From Okapia johnstoni (taxonomy: Eukaryota > Chordata > Mammalia > Artiodactyla > Giraffidae): a stretch of DNA of 64,000 nucleotides. The stretch's first letter is position 1, and each line of letters begins with the position of its first letter. This document shows, one piece after another, positions 39,201-51,200 of this stretch. The notes beneath the pieces were generated by a model. It did no database searches. It saw only the letters and a program-made list of their open reading frames with translations, and was not told the origin of the DNA. The position numbers were made by a program, and so were the translations under genes. The stretch is from positions 72,990,501 through 73,054,500 of the forward strand of contig CM044316.1 of NCBI GenBank assembly GCA_024291935.2. Reading direction: 5' to 3'.

Positions 39201-42200
39201 ACCAGTCAATCTGAAAGGAAATCGACCCTGAATATTCATTGAAAGGACTGATGCTGAATCTCCAATACTTTGGCTACCTGATGCAAAGAGGTGACTCATT
39301 GGAAAAGACCCTGATGCTGGGAAAGACTGAAGAGGGCATCAGAGGATGAGATGGTAAGATAGCATCACTGACTCAATGGACATGAATTTAAGCAAACTCT
39401 GGGAGACAGTGAAAGACAGGGAAATGTGACATGTTCACATTATGTGAAATTCTTGGGCAGATGAAGCACAAGTTGGAATCAAGATTGCTGGGAGAACACA
39501 ACATCAGATTTGCTGATGATCCCACACTAATGGTAGAAAGTGAAGAAGAACTAGAGCCTCTTGATGAAGGTGAAAGAGAGTGAAAAAGCTGGCTTGGAAC
39601 TCAACATTCCAAAAACTAAGATCATGGCATACAGTCCCATCACTTAATGGCAATAGATGGGGAAACAGTGGAAACAGTGACAGATTTCATTTTTTTGGGC
39701 TCCAAAACCACTGTGTATAGTGACTGCGGCCACAAAATTAAAAAGACACTTGCTCCTAGAAAGAAAAACTATGACAAACCTAGTTGTTTTTATTCAGTTG
39801 CCCAGTCGCGTCCAACTCTTCACGACCTCATGGGATGCAGCACACCAGGCCTCCATGTCCTTCACCATCTCCCAGAGTTTGCCCAATTTCATGTCTACTG
39901 CATTGATGATGCCATCCAGCCATCTCATCCTCTGATGCTTTTCAACACACTGTCTAGGTTTGTCATAACTTTCCTGCCAAGAAGCAAGCATCTTCTGATT
40001 TCATGGCTGCAGTCACCATCCACAGTGATTTTAGAGCCCAAGAAGAGGAAATCCGTCACTGCTTCTACCTAGGTCTGACAAACCTAGATGGCTTATTAAA
40101 AAGCAGAGACATCACTTTGTTTTTCCAGTAGTCATGTACAGATGTGAGAGGTGGACCATAAAGAAGGCTGAGCACCAAAGAATTGATGCTTTCAAACTGT
40201 GGTGCTGGAGTAGACTCTTGAGAGTCCTTTGAACAGCAGGAAATCAAACCAGTCAATCCTAAAGGAAATTAATGGTGAATATTCATTGGAAGGACTGATG
40301 CTGAAACTCCAATACTTCGGCCACATGATGTGAAGAGCCGACTCATTTTTTTCCAACTCATCCTGACGCTGGGAAAGACTGAGGGCTAGAGGAAAAGGGG
40401 GCAAAAGAGGATGAGATGGTTGGATGGCATCAGTGACTCAATGTACATGAGTCTGAGCAAACTCAGGGAGACAGTGAAGGACAGGGAACCCTGGTGAGCT
40501 CAGTTCATAGGATCACAAAGAGTCAGACATGACTTACTGACTGAACAATGAAAATAAATCTATCTTCATGGATACAGTAAGGATAAAGTTTAATATGTCT
40601 TGGTTTTCAACTGAATTGGATTTTAACTTTGCATATGTGAAAGTAATGAACATTTCTTAAGCCAATAAAGGAAATGATGATCAGTTTTAGATAGAAAACA
40701 CTGGATCTCACAATGCTTAGTTTTAAAGGTTATGTTTTGAAAATGTACATGAATAGAATGATAAGTAACATTTGATAATAGCTTCAAGAAATATAAAGCA
40801 CAGATTTCCTTCTAGCCAGCATAAGTAAACATGTATTTGGTATCTACTCTGGAGAATGAGGTCAGACACTAGAGTTAAAAAGTACATAGCGAGACAGGAG
40901 ACAAGATGGTGGGATAAAGGACTTGAGCTTACCTCTTCTCATAAAAACACTTAAATTGTTACAAATTTGTTGAGCCACCATCAAGAAAAAATTGGAACCT
41001 ACCAAAAAAGGTATTCTACGTTAAATGACAAACCACGAGACGATAGGAGGGACACTTTTCTAGGTGGGAGATCCACAAACTGGAAAATAACTACATAGCA
41101 GAGGTTTACCTACAGGAGTGAAGGCTCTGAGTCCACTAGGCTCCCTAGGCTGGAGATCTGCCATCGGGAGAAGGAATTGCCAGACCACTTGGCTTTGAAA
41201 GGCCAGCGGGACCTGAGTGCAGGAGCTCCACAGGACTGTGGGAAACAGATTCCACTCTTGGAGGGTGCACGCAAGGTTTCACATGCACTGGGACCCAGCA
41301 ACAACGAGGAATTCCACAGCAGGCTGGGCCAAACCTACCTGTGGGTCTTGAAGGTTCTCTTGGGGAGGTGAGGGGTTAGCTGTGGCTCACTGTGGGGGCA
41401 AGGACATTGCTGGTGGAGGCTGCAGGAAATAATCATCAGCATGAGCTATCGAGAGGTCGCCATTTTGACACCAAGATCTGGCCCCAACCAACAGTATAGT
41501 AGCAACACTCATATCAGACAAAACAGACTTAAAAATAAAGAATATAAGAAGAGACAAAGGAGGAAACTACATAATGATCAAAGGATAAATCCAAGAAGAT
41601 GTAACAATTCTAAATACACAAGCACCAAACATAGGAGCACCTCAATATATAAGGCAAATGCCAAATTGACAGTAACACAATAATAGGGGAGAATTTAACA
41701 CCCCACTTAAACAATGGATAGGTCATCCAGACAGAAAATTAAGAAGGAAACACGGGCCTTAGATGATACATTAGACTAGATGGACTTAAAGGGTATTCAA
41801 AGATGAACATTCCATCCAAAAGCAGCAGAATATACATTCTTCTCAAGTGAACATGGGACATTCTCCAGGACAGACCATATGCTGGGCCACAAAATAAGCC
41901 TCAGTAAATTTAAGAAAACTGGAATCATATCAGCATCTTTTCTGACCACAATAGTATAAGAAATCAACTACAAGAAAAAAAGTGTAAAAAACACAAATGC
42001 ATGCGTGCTAAGCCGCTTCAGTTGTCTGACTCTGTGTGACCCTATGGACTGTAGCCTGCCAGGCTCCTCTGTTCACTGGATTCTCCAGGCAAGAATACTG
42101 GAGTGGGTTGCCATGCCCTGCTCCAGAGAATCTTCCTGACCCAGGGATGGAACTTGTGTTACATCTCCTGCACTGGCAGACAGGTTCTTTACCACTAGCA

Positions 42201-45200
42201 CCACATGAGAAAGATACATCCAATTGAATGTAGAGTTCCAGAGAATATCAAGGAGAGATAAGAAAGCCTTCTTCAATGAACAATGCAAAGAAATAGAGGA
42301 AAACAACAGAATGGGAAAGACTAGAGATCCCTTCAAGAAAATTGGCGATATCAAAGGAACATTTCATGCAAGAATGGTTATGATAAAGGACAGAAATGGC
42401 AAGGACCTAATAGAGGTAGAAGAGATTAAGAAGAAGTGACAAGAATACACAGAGGAATTATACAAAAAAGGTCTTATGACCTGGGTAACCAGAAAGGTGT
42501 GGTCACTCACCTAGAGCCAGATATTCTGGAGTGTGAGGTCAAGTGGGCTTTAGGAAGCATTTCCACAAAAAAAGCTAGTGGAGTTGATGAAATTTCAGCT
42601 GAGCTGTTTAAAATCCACTGCACTCAATATGTCAGCAAAAGTGGGATACTCAGCAGTGGGCACAGGACTCGTCAGTTTTCTTCCCAATTCCAAAGAAGGG
42701 CAGTGCTAAAGAATGTTCAAACTACTGGACAAATGTGTACACTTCCCATGCTAGTAAGGTTATACTCAAAATTCTTCAAGCTAGGCTTCAGCAGTACTTG
42801 AATCAAGAACTTCCAGATGTACAAGCAGGGTTTAGAAAAGGCAAAGGAATCAGAGTTTAAATTGCCAACTCTCTATGATCTCTATGATCACTGGATCATA
42901 GAGAGAGGAAGGGAATTCCAGAAAAACATCTATTTCTGTTTCATTGACTACACCAAAGCCTTTGACTGTGTGGGTTGTGGAAAATTCTTAAAGAGATGGG
43001 AATATCAGACTGTCTTACCTGTCTCCTGAAAAACCTGTATGCAGATCAAGAAGCGACAGTTAGAACCTAACATGAACAACTAACTGGTTCAAAGCTGGGA
43101 AAGGAGTATGACAAGGCTGAATACTGTCACCCTGCTTATTTACCTTCCATGCAAAGCACATCATGTGAAATGCTGGGCTGGAAGAGTTATAAGCTGGAAT
43201 CAAGATTGCTGGGAGAAAGATCAACAACCTCAGATATGCAGATGATACCACACTAGTGGCAGAAAGTGAAGAACTGCTGCTGCTGCTGCTAAGTTGCTTC
43301 AGTCGTGTCTGACTCTGTGCGACCCCATAGACGGCAGCTCACCAGGCTCCTCCGTCCCTGGGATTCTCCAGGCAAGAATACTGGAGTGGGTTGCCATTTC
43401 CTTCTCCAGTGCATGAAAGGGAAAAGTGAAAGTGAAGTCGCTCAGTCGTGTCCAACTCTTAGCGACCCCACGGACTGTAGCGTACCAGGCTAGAGCCTCT
43501 TAATGAAGGTGAAAGAGGAGAGTGAAAAAGCTGGCTTAAAACTCAACACCCCAAAAAACTAAGATCATGGATCTGGCCCTATCACTTCACAGTAACAAGA
43601 AGGGGAAAAAGTGGAAGCACTGACAGATTTTCTTTTCCTGGGCTCCAAAATCACTTCAGATGGTGACTGCAGCCATGAAATTAAAAGACGCCTGCTCCTT
43701 GAACGAAAGCTATGACAAACCTAGACAAAATATTAAGAAGCAGAGACATCACTTTGCCAGCAAAGGTCCACACAGTCAAAGCTATGGTCTTTCCAGCAGT
43801 CATGTATGGATGTGAGAGTTGAACCATAAAGCAGGCTGAGTGCCAAAGAATTGATGCTTTTGAATTGTGATTTTGGAGAAGACTTTTGAAGAGTCCTTGG
43901 ACAAAAGGGAGATTAAACCAGTCAATCTGTAAGGAAATAAACTGAATACTGACTGAAGAACTGATGTTGAAGCTCCAATAGTTTGGTCACCTCATGTGAA
44001 GAGCCAACTCAGCATCAGCCAACTAATGCTGGGAAAGACTGAAGGCAAAAGGAGAAGAGAGTGGCAGAGGATGAGATGGTTGGATAGGATCACTGATTCA
44101 AGGGACATGAACTTGGGCAAATTCTGGGACATAGTGAAGGAAAGGATGGTTTGGCGTGCTGCGGTCCATGGGGTTGCTAAGATTCAGACAGGACTTCACA
44201 ACTGAACAATAACAACAAAACAATATGCTACTAAATAACAAATGGATCTCTGAAGAAATCAAAGAGGAAATAAAAAAATATGTAGAGACAAATGACAATG
44301 AAAACATGATGACCCAAAGCAAAAGAATATACCAAAGCAGTTTTAACAGGGAACATTATAGCAATAAAGGCTTATCTCTGCTGCTGCTGCTGCTAAGTAG
44401 CTTCAGTCGTGTCCGACTCTGTGCGACCCCATAGACGGCAGCCCACCAGGCTCCGCCGTCCCTGGGATTCTCCAGGCAAGAACACTGGAGTGGGTTGCCA
44501 TTTCCTTCTCCAATGCATGAAAGGGAAAAGTGAAAGTGAAGTCGCTCAGTCGTGTCCGACTCTTCGCCACCCCATGGACTGCAGCCTACCAGGCTCCTCT
44601 GTTCATGGGATTTTCCAGACAAGAGTACTAGAGTGGGGTGCCACTGCCTTCTTCGAAAGGCTTACCTCACGTAATAAGAAAAACTTGAAACAACCTAACC
44701 TTATGGCTAAAGCAACTAGTGAAAGAACAAACAAAAGTCAAAGTTAGCAGAAGGAAAGAAATCATGAAGATCAGAGCAGAAATGGAATAGAAGACAATAG
44801 AAAACATCAATGAAATTGAACGCTGGTTCTTTTACAAGATAAATAAAATTGATAAACCTTTAGCCAATCTCATCAAGAAAAAGAGTGAGAGGGCTCAAAT
44901 CAATCAAATTAGAAATGAAAACAGAAGCTACAACTGGCAATGCAAAAATACAAGGGATCATAAGAGACTACTATGAGCAACTATATACCAATAAAATGGA
45001 CAACCTGGAAGAAAAGGACAAAAACTTAAAAAAGATACGACCTTCCAAGACTGAACTAGGAAGAAACGTAAAAGAAAATATGAACAGACCAAACACAAGT
45101 AATGAAATTGAAACTGTGATTAAAAGACTCCCAATAAACAAAGGTCCAGGACCAGATGGCTTTACAGGCAAATTCTATCAAACATTTACAGAAGAGTTAA

Positions 45201-48200
45201 CACCTATCCTTCTGAAACTATTCTGAAATATTGCAGAGGAAAGTATCCCCCCAAACTCATTCTATGAGGTCACCATCACTCTGATGGGCTTCCCTGATAG
45301 CTTAGTTGGTAAAGAATCCATCTGCAATGGAGGAGACCCCAGTTCAGCTCCTGGGCTGGGAAGATCCACTGGAGAAAGGATAAGGCTACCCACTCCAGTA
45401 TTCTTGGGCTTCCTTTGTGGCTCAGCTGCTAAAGAATCCATCTGTAATGTGGGAGACCTGGGTTCAATGCCTGGATTGGGAAGATCCCCTAGAGAAGGAA
45501 AAGGCTACCCACTCCAGTATTCCTGGCCTGGAGAATTCCATGAACTGTATAGTCCATGGAGTCGCAAAGATTCAGACAGCGACCTTCAGTTTCACTCACT
45601 CTGATACCAAAACAAGACAAAGATACCACACACACACACACAAAAAAGGCCATTATCATTCATGCACAGACTCAAAAATCCTCAACAAAATACTAGTAAA
45701 CTGAATTCAACAACACATTAAAAGGATCATACACTGTGATCAAGTGGATTTCAAGGATGCAAGGAATTTTAAATATTCTCAAATTAGTGTGACACTAACA
45801 AGCTGAAGAATAAAAACCATATGATCATGTAATAGGTGCACAAAAAGCTTTCAACAAATTGTACATCTATTTCTAATAAAAACTCTCTAGAAGTGAACAT
45901 AGAGGGAAAATACCTCAACATAACAAAGGACATATATGACAAACCTATAGGTACATTAGGAATCCCTATCAATGGCATTTTTCACAGAACTAGAACACAA
46001 AATTTTCTAAATTTAAATAAAATTATAAATTATAATAAATTTAAATTATATTTATTATAAATATTTATTATTATAATTTATAATAAATTATAAATTAAAA
46101 TTATAATTTTATAATTTGTATGGAAAGTCAGAGGACACTGAAGAGCCAAAAGCAATCATGGGAAAGAGAAACAGAAGTGGACGAATCACATTCCATGACT
46201 TCAGACTATACTACAAAACTGTAGAAATCAAAACTTGTTACTGGCACAGAAACAGAAATATAGATCAAACGAAGAGAGTGGAAAGCCAAGAAATATACCA
46301 GTGCACCTATGGTCAACTAATCTATGACAAAGGACCCAAGAATACACAATGCAGAAAAGACAGTCTCTTCAATAAGTGGTGGTGGGAAAGATGGACAGCT
46401 ACAAGTAAAAGAATATTAGAATACCATAAACAAAAATAAACTCAAATGGTTTAAAGATCTAAATTTAAGACTGCTGCTGCTGCTAAGTTGCTTCAGTCGT
46501 GTCCGACTCTGTGCGACCTCATACACGGCAGCCGACCAGGCTCCTCCAAGCAAGAACACTGGAGTGGGTTGCCATTTCCATCTCCAATGCATGCAAGTGA
46601 AAAGTGAAAGTCAAGTAGCTCAGTGGTGTCCAACTCTTAGCAACCCCATGGACTGCAGCCCACAAGGCTCCTCCATCCATGAGATTTTCCAGGCAAGAGT
46701 ACTGGAGTGGGGTGCCATTTCCTTCTCCTAAATTTAAGACTGGATACAATCAAACTCCTAGAGGAAAACACAGGCAGAACACTCTCACATTAATTTCAAC
46801 AGTGTCTTTTTGGATCCCTCTCCTATAGTAATGTAATGAAAAACAAAGGGGACTCATTAAACTAAAAGGTTTTGCATAGCAAAGGAAAACAAAACAAAAC
46901 AAAAAAAACAATGCACAGAATGGGAGAAAATATTTGCAAACAAAGTGACCAACGAGGGCTTAATCTCCAAAATACACAAACAGCTCACACAGTTCAACAT
47001 AAAAAAAACAAACAATGCAATCAAAAAATGGGCAGAAGATCTAAACAGACTTTTCTTCAAAGAAGACATGCAGATGGCCAAAAAGCACATGAAGGATACC
47101 CAACATTTCTAATTATTAGAAAAATGTAAATCAAAGCTAGTGAGGTCTCCTCACATGGTCAAAATGGCCATTATAAAAAAACCTACAAGCAATAAATACT
47201 GGAGTGGATGTGGAGAAAACGGAACCTTCCTACACTATTGGTGGGAATGTAAACTGGAACAGGCACTATGGAGAATAGGGAGGAGTTTCCTTAAACAACT
47301 AAAAATAGAACCATCGTAGGATCCAGTAATCCCATCCCTGAGCATATATCTGGAGAAAACCATATACATCCCAATGTTCATTGCCACACTATTTATAATA
47401 GCCAAGACAGGGAAACGACCTAAATGTCCATTGACAAAGAAATAAATAAAGGTGAGTACATATGCACAATGGAATATTATTCAGCCATAAAAAGAATGAA
47501 ATAATGCCATTTGCAGCAACTTGGATGGACTTACAGATTGTCATACTAAATGAAGCTAGAGAACGTCAAACACTGTATGATATCACTTGTATGTGGAATG
47601 TAAAAAAATGATACAAAGGAACTTACAAACCAGAAGCGGATTCACCGACTTTGAGAACAAACTTATGGCTATCAAAGGGGAAAGATTGGGGCAAGGGATA
47701 ATTTAGGAGCTTAGGAATAATATAAACATAAAATAATCAACAAAGACCTACTGTTTAGTACCAGGAACTCTACCCAATATCCTACAAAAAAAAGTATCTG
47801 CAAAAGAATGGAAAATGTACCTTAATCACTTTGCTGTACACCTGAAATTAACACAACATTGTAAATCAACTACACCCCAATGTAAAATAAAAATTAAAAA
47901 GAAAGTACATAGCATGATTCCTTTCCTGTTAATAGCTAACAACAAGAATTCACTGATATTCACTAAATTCTTGTTTTGGATGATCTTATTCATCCTCATA
48001 TTTGATGTGGATGTTATTAATATCCTAATTTTATACATGAGTTAAGTAAGGCATACAGTGGTTATAAATGAAAGAGAAGAGGACATACATTTTAAAAACG
48101 AAATAGCAATTCTAACATATATAAATAACAACTGAGCAATGCTGACCAAAAAAAAAAAAAAAGCCATTTTCACAAAGAAAAGTCAGGAGAGGCTTCAAGG

Positions 48201-51200
48201 AATTGAGTCAAGCCTGAAAGGGCACAATCAAATGGCAAAGAATACAGAGCAGGCACCAGAAGAGACAAAAGCATGGGAAACATCCCTAAAGAATCAGGAA
48301 TTTGCATGTTCAGGGAATAATGAGCAGACTTACTGTACTAAGCAAAGGATTTACTTAGTAAAGTGGATGGAAAAGAAATTTGCAAAGGTTTATCATCTTC
48401 CTAATAGAGTATCTAAATTCATGATTTTGCAATCTATACTTTATTCCCTGAATGTCTTGTTAAAGAACTGTACTTAAATGATATGTCTGGGATTGGTTTC
48501 TAAATAACCCAGTGTGTGTGTAGTGGGAGGTGTGGAGTTGATGATGAAATGTTGAGTATATGTGGTTTCACTATACTCTTCTTTCTACCTTACATGTTTA
48601 AATTTTTTATCATAAAAGATTTTTAAGAGGCACTTAAAAACATACTATTATTAAAGAAGTGGGGTGTGTATACATACATTAGTGTGTCTAGTATGTACTA
48701 TTCATGATACATACAACTTTGTTCCTGGGATTTTATAGACCCCAAAATTTAAACAAATAATCTTAGGTGGTAAAGTCTTTTAGATGTACTTAGACTCTGG
48801 TCAAGAGTGTTTCAAACTCACAGACGTTGGTCCACCACTGCCTAGCCTACCTAAGCACTCCTCTTAATGCTTAGCATCTGTTGTCAGCTGATACAAAACT
48901 TTAGTCTCAGAGTTAAAGGAAACAGATGTTACTGTTCTGTAGAAAAGTAATTGAGGTTTTCAATAGGAAAATGTTACTGAAGGGAACGGAGGATGCCAAG
49001 AAGAAAGCAAGCATATTTAATCACAAAATAGAGGGAAAGATGATAAGAAAAGGTGAAAAGGGAAGTATAATTCACTGTGTTCTTTTTTTTTCAGATCCTT
49101 TAAATCATGCGTTTTTCAAGGTACACTGTGTTTTTGTACATGTTATATATTTTTTTCAACCTTCTGGTCTCAAGAGTCATCTCTGTGAAGTCTTCCCTGT
49201 GCCTGTGCCCAGTCTCCACACGAAGCAGAGGCTGGATCTTTGTATATTTACATCTTACACACATACCTGTCTCCCGCCAGATTGCCCTATAACTGTTTCC
49301 TTTATTTTATGGAGGTTCTTATCAATCTCCTGTGCTTACTAAATAAAATAGTACACAGTAGTCAATTGAAAAAATACTGAATGAACAGAAACGTGAACAC
49401 AACTGCAAATAATAAACATTTTACCAAATGCAAGAGCATACTTAAGAGTCCAAATTAACAATGCATGTTATTAAAGTTTAGACTGCTGAATGTTTTCTTA
49501 ACTATTTAAGAGAAACCTCCACACACTGCTTTGCATTTATATTTACTTATCAATGATATTTTACAAAATTCAGAATGAAGAAACATATGTTTGTGCTAAG
49601 GGCCAGGGCTATAGGGTAAAATAAAGGTCTGAGGTAATTTCTTTTCAGCATCCAAATCTTTTATCACTAACCGGAATTCAGAGAAGTTCTATTGAGCAGT
49701 CATCCTTGAGGTGCTTGCATATGGGACAGTGTGTGTTCTTCTGAGTCCACTTCATTTGTAAGAGAGATATCCTCAAGAGTTCAGGCAAACTGGCTGGCAG
49801 AAAGTTCTAGACCCTCAAATATAAGGTTTATCTAATTTTCATCAAGGACACCCTGTGGCAATGCCAGGGAGTTATACAATGGCACACTATTCAGTTTAAT
49901 AAATTTAGCTCACTGTTAAACATTAAATAACACACACTGGAACTAAGGAGTTACAAAATACAACAGAGCTTGCTCCTTCTGGCAGCTTGAGGAAATAATC
50001 TGTTTTTCTTGCCTTTTCAAGTTTCTAAAGGCTGCCTGATTCCTTGGCTTAGTGAGCCACTCATCACTCTGACCTTGACAACTTCTTTTGTGATTATGAC
50101 CCTCTTGCATCCCTCTCACAAAGATCCTTGTGATTAAACTGCCCTGACTCCCCATAATTCAAGAAATAATCTTCCCATTCCAAAACTGTTAATCACACAT
50201 GCAAAGTCCCTTGTGTCAAATAAGATAACATATTCACAGTTTTTTTTTTTTTTAAAAAAATGGGGTTGGGGAGAAGTGCATTCTGTCCACCACACCTACA
50301 AACAATTCCTTTTTATAAAGAGGTATCCAGTAACATTCCCTAGACTCAGGGCTGCCTGTAGCAACTTCTGGAACACAACCTCAGATACAACCAGAACGGT
50401 AACCTTTGGGGTCCTGGAATACAGGAGTCCCACACTGTCCATTATTATCAGAGTTGTGCTTGTTCTTCTAAAACTGGCAATGAATATCTCAACTTTCTTT
50501 TTTCCTCAAAGGCCCCTTTTTACTATCCCTTCATACTCCAGATCATACTACTCACAGCTAACCAGAGCTTCTGATGTGCTTCAAATCACTGCACTAAGTT
50601 AATTTATCAAACTAGAAGGAAATAAACTTGATGGATCAGTCACTTTGCATAATTACTCTGAAGTAGATGGCAATTTTTTAGGCCACTGAAATAATAAAAA
50701 TAACGCAGCCTTTCATTTGGTCACATTAGATTGAGCTGTTCATCAATAAAGGATAGACTGGTCAATGCAAAGGTTAGTGTCCAAAATGAAATCAACCTCT
50801 AATGTTGACATGTCCCTTTAAAATTCTCTATTCGCAGGTTGATTTGAAAAGTTAGGAGTATTTATTTCATGTTCAATTTCTATCATTTTATCTATAAAGA
50901 TATAATTTGTTATTTTCGGAGTCATTCCTGAATGTTAAAACTAAGTATGGATATAAGGGCAAGACTTCAACATAAGAGTTCTGTTTTTAGATACATAAAT
51001 AAAAATACTTCTAAGTTAAAAGAAACAAATACCAAAAAAACCCAAAACATTAAGAACAGAAGTAAAAAGGGGAAAAGATTCAGGCATTGGAATAGTACAA
51101 AGAAAGAAACTATGAGAAAAGCTAAAGAAATACACATATTAATATGCTAAACAGTGCTCTGTCCTAGACTGCTAAATAACTGGTTGCTTGTTAACTGTAC

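Larger units (their letters stand above)
40891..47901 (+). mobile_element. L1 (7.0 kb with insertions), ORF1 deleted, clear target duplication
   Basis: The 5' UTR is at 40891 to about 41480. The sequence then jumps to the ORF2 endonuclease (about 41490-41995), missing ORF1. ORF2 resumes at 44221 after a Bov-tA plus BovB insertion, and the L1 3' end with A-rich tail is at 47901. An exact 12-bp duplication AAAGTACATAGC at 40879-40890 and 47902-47913 bounds the whole. Further insertions are Bov-A2 (44379-44655), a dimeric Bov-tA (45286-45595) and Bov-A2 (46474-46727). It is antisense to TMEM167A. Confidence 0.93.

Noticed and set aside
34284..40548. CRISPR-like or satellite array because of repeated blocks
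   Set aside because: The repeated blocks are BovB segments of different extent, not regular short repeats with spacers.
46010..46115. Replication origin or scaffold attachment site because of the AT-only run
   Set aside because: It lies inside a decayed L1 and no independent motif supports such a role.
48926..49342. 138-codon plus-strand open frame in intron 1
   Set aside because: No family, low-complexity composition, and overlap with an L2-like relic.
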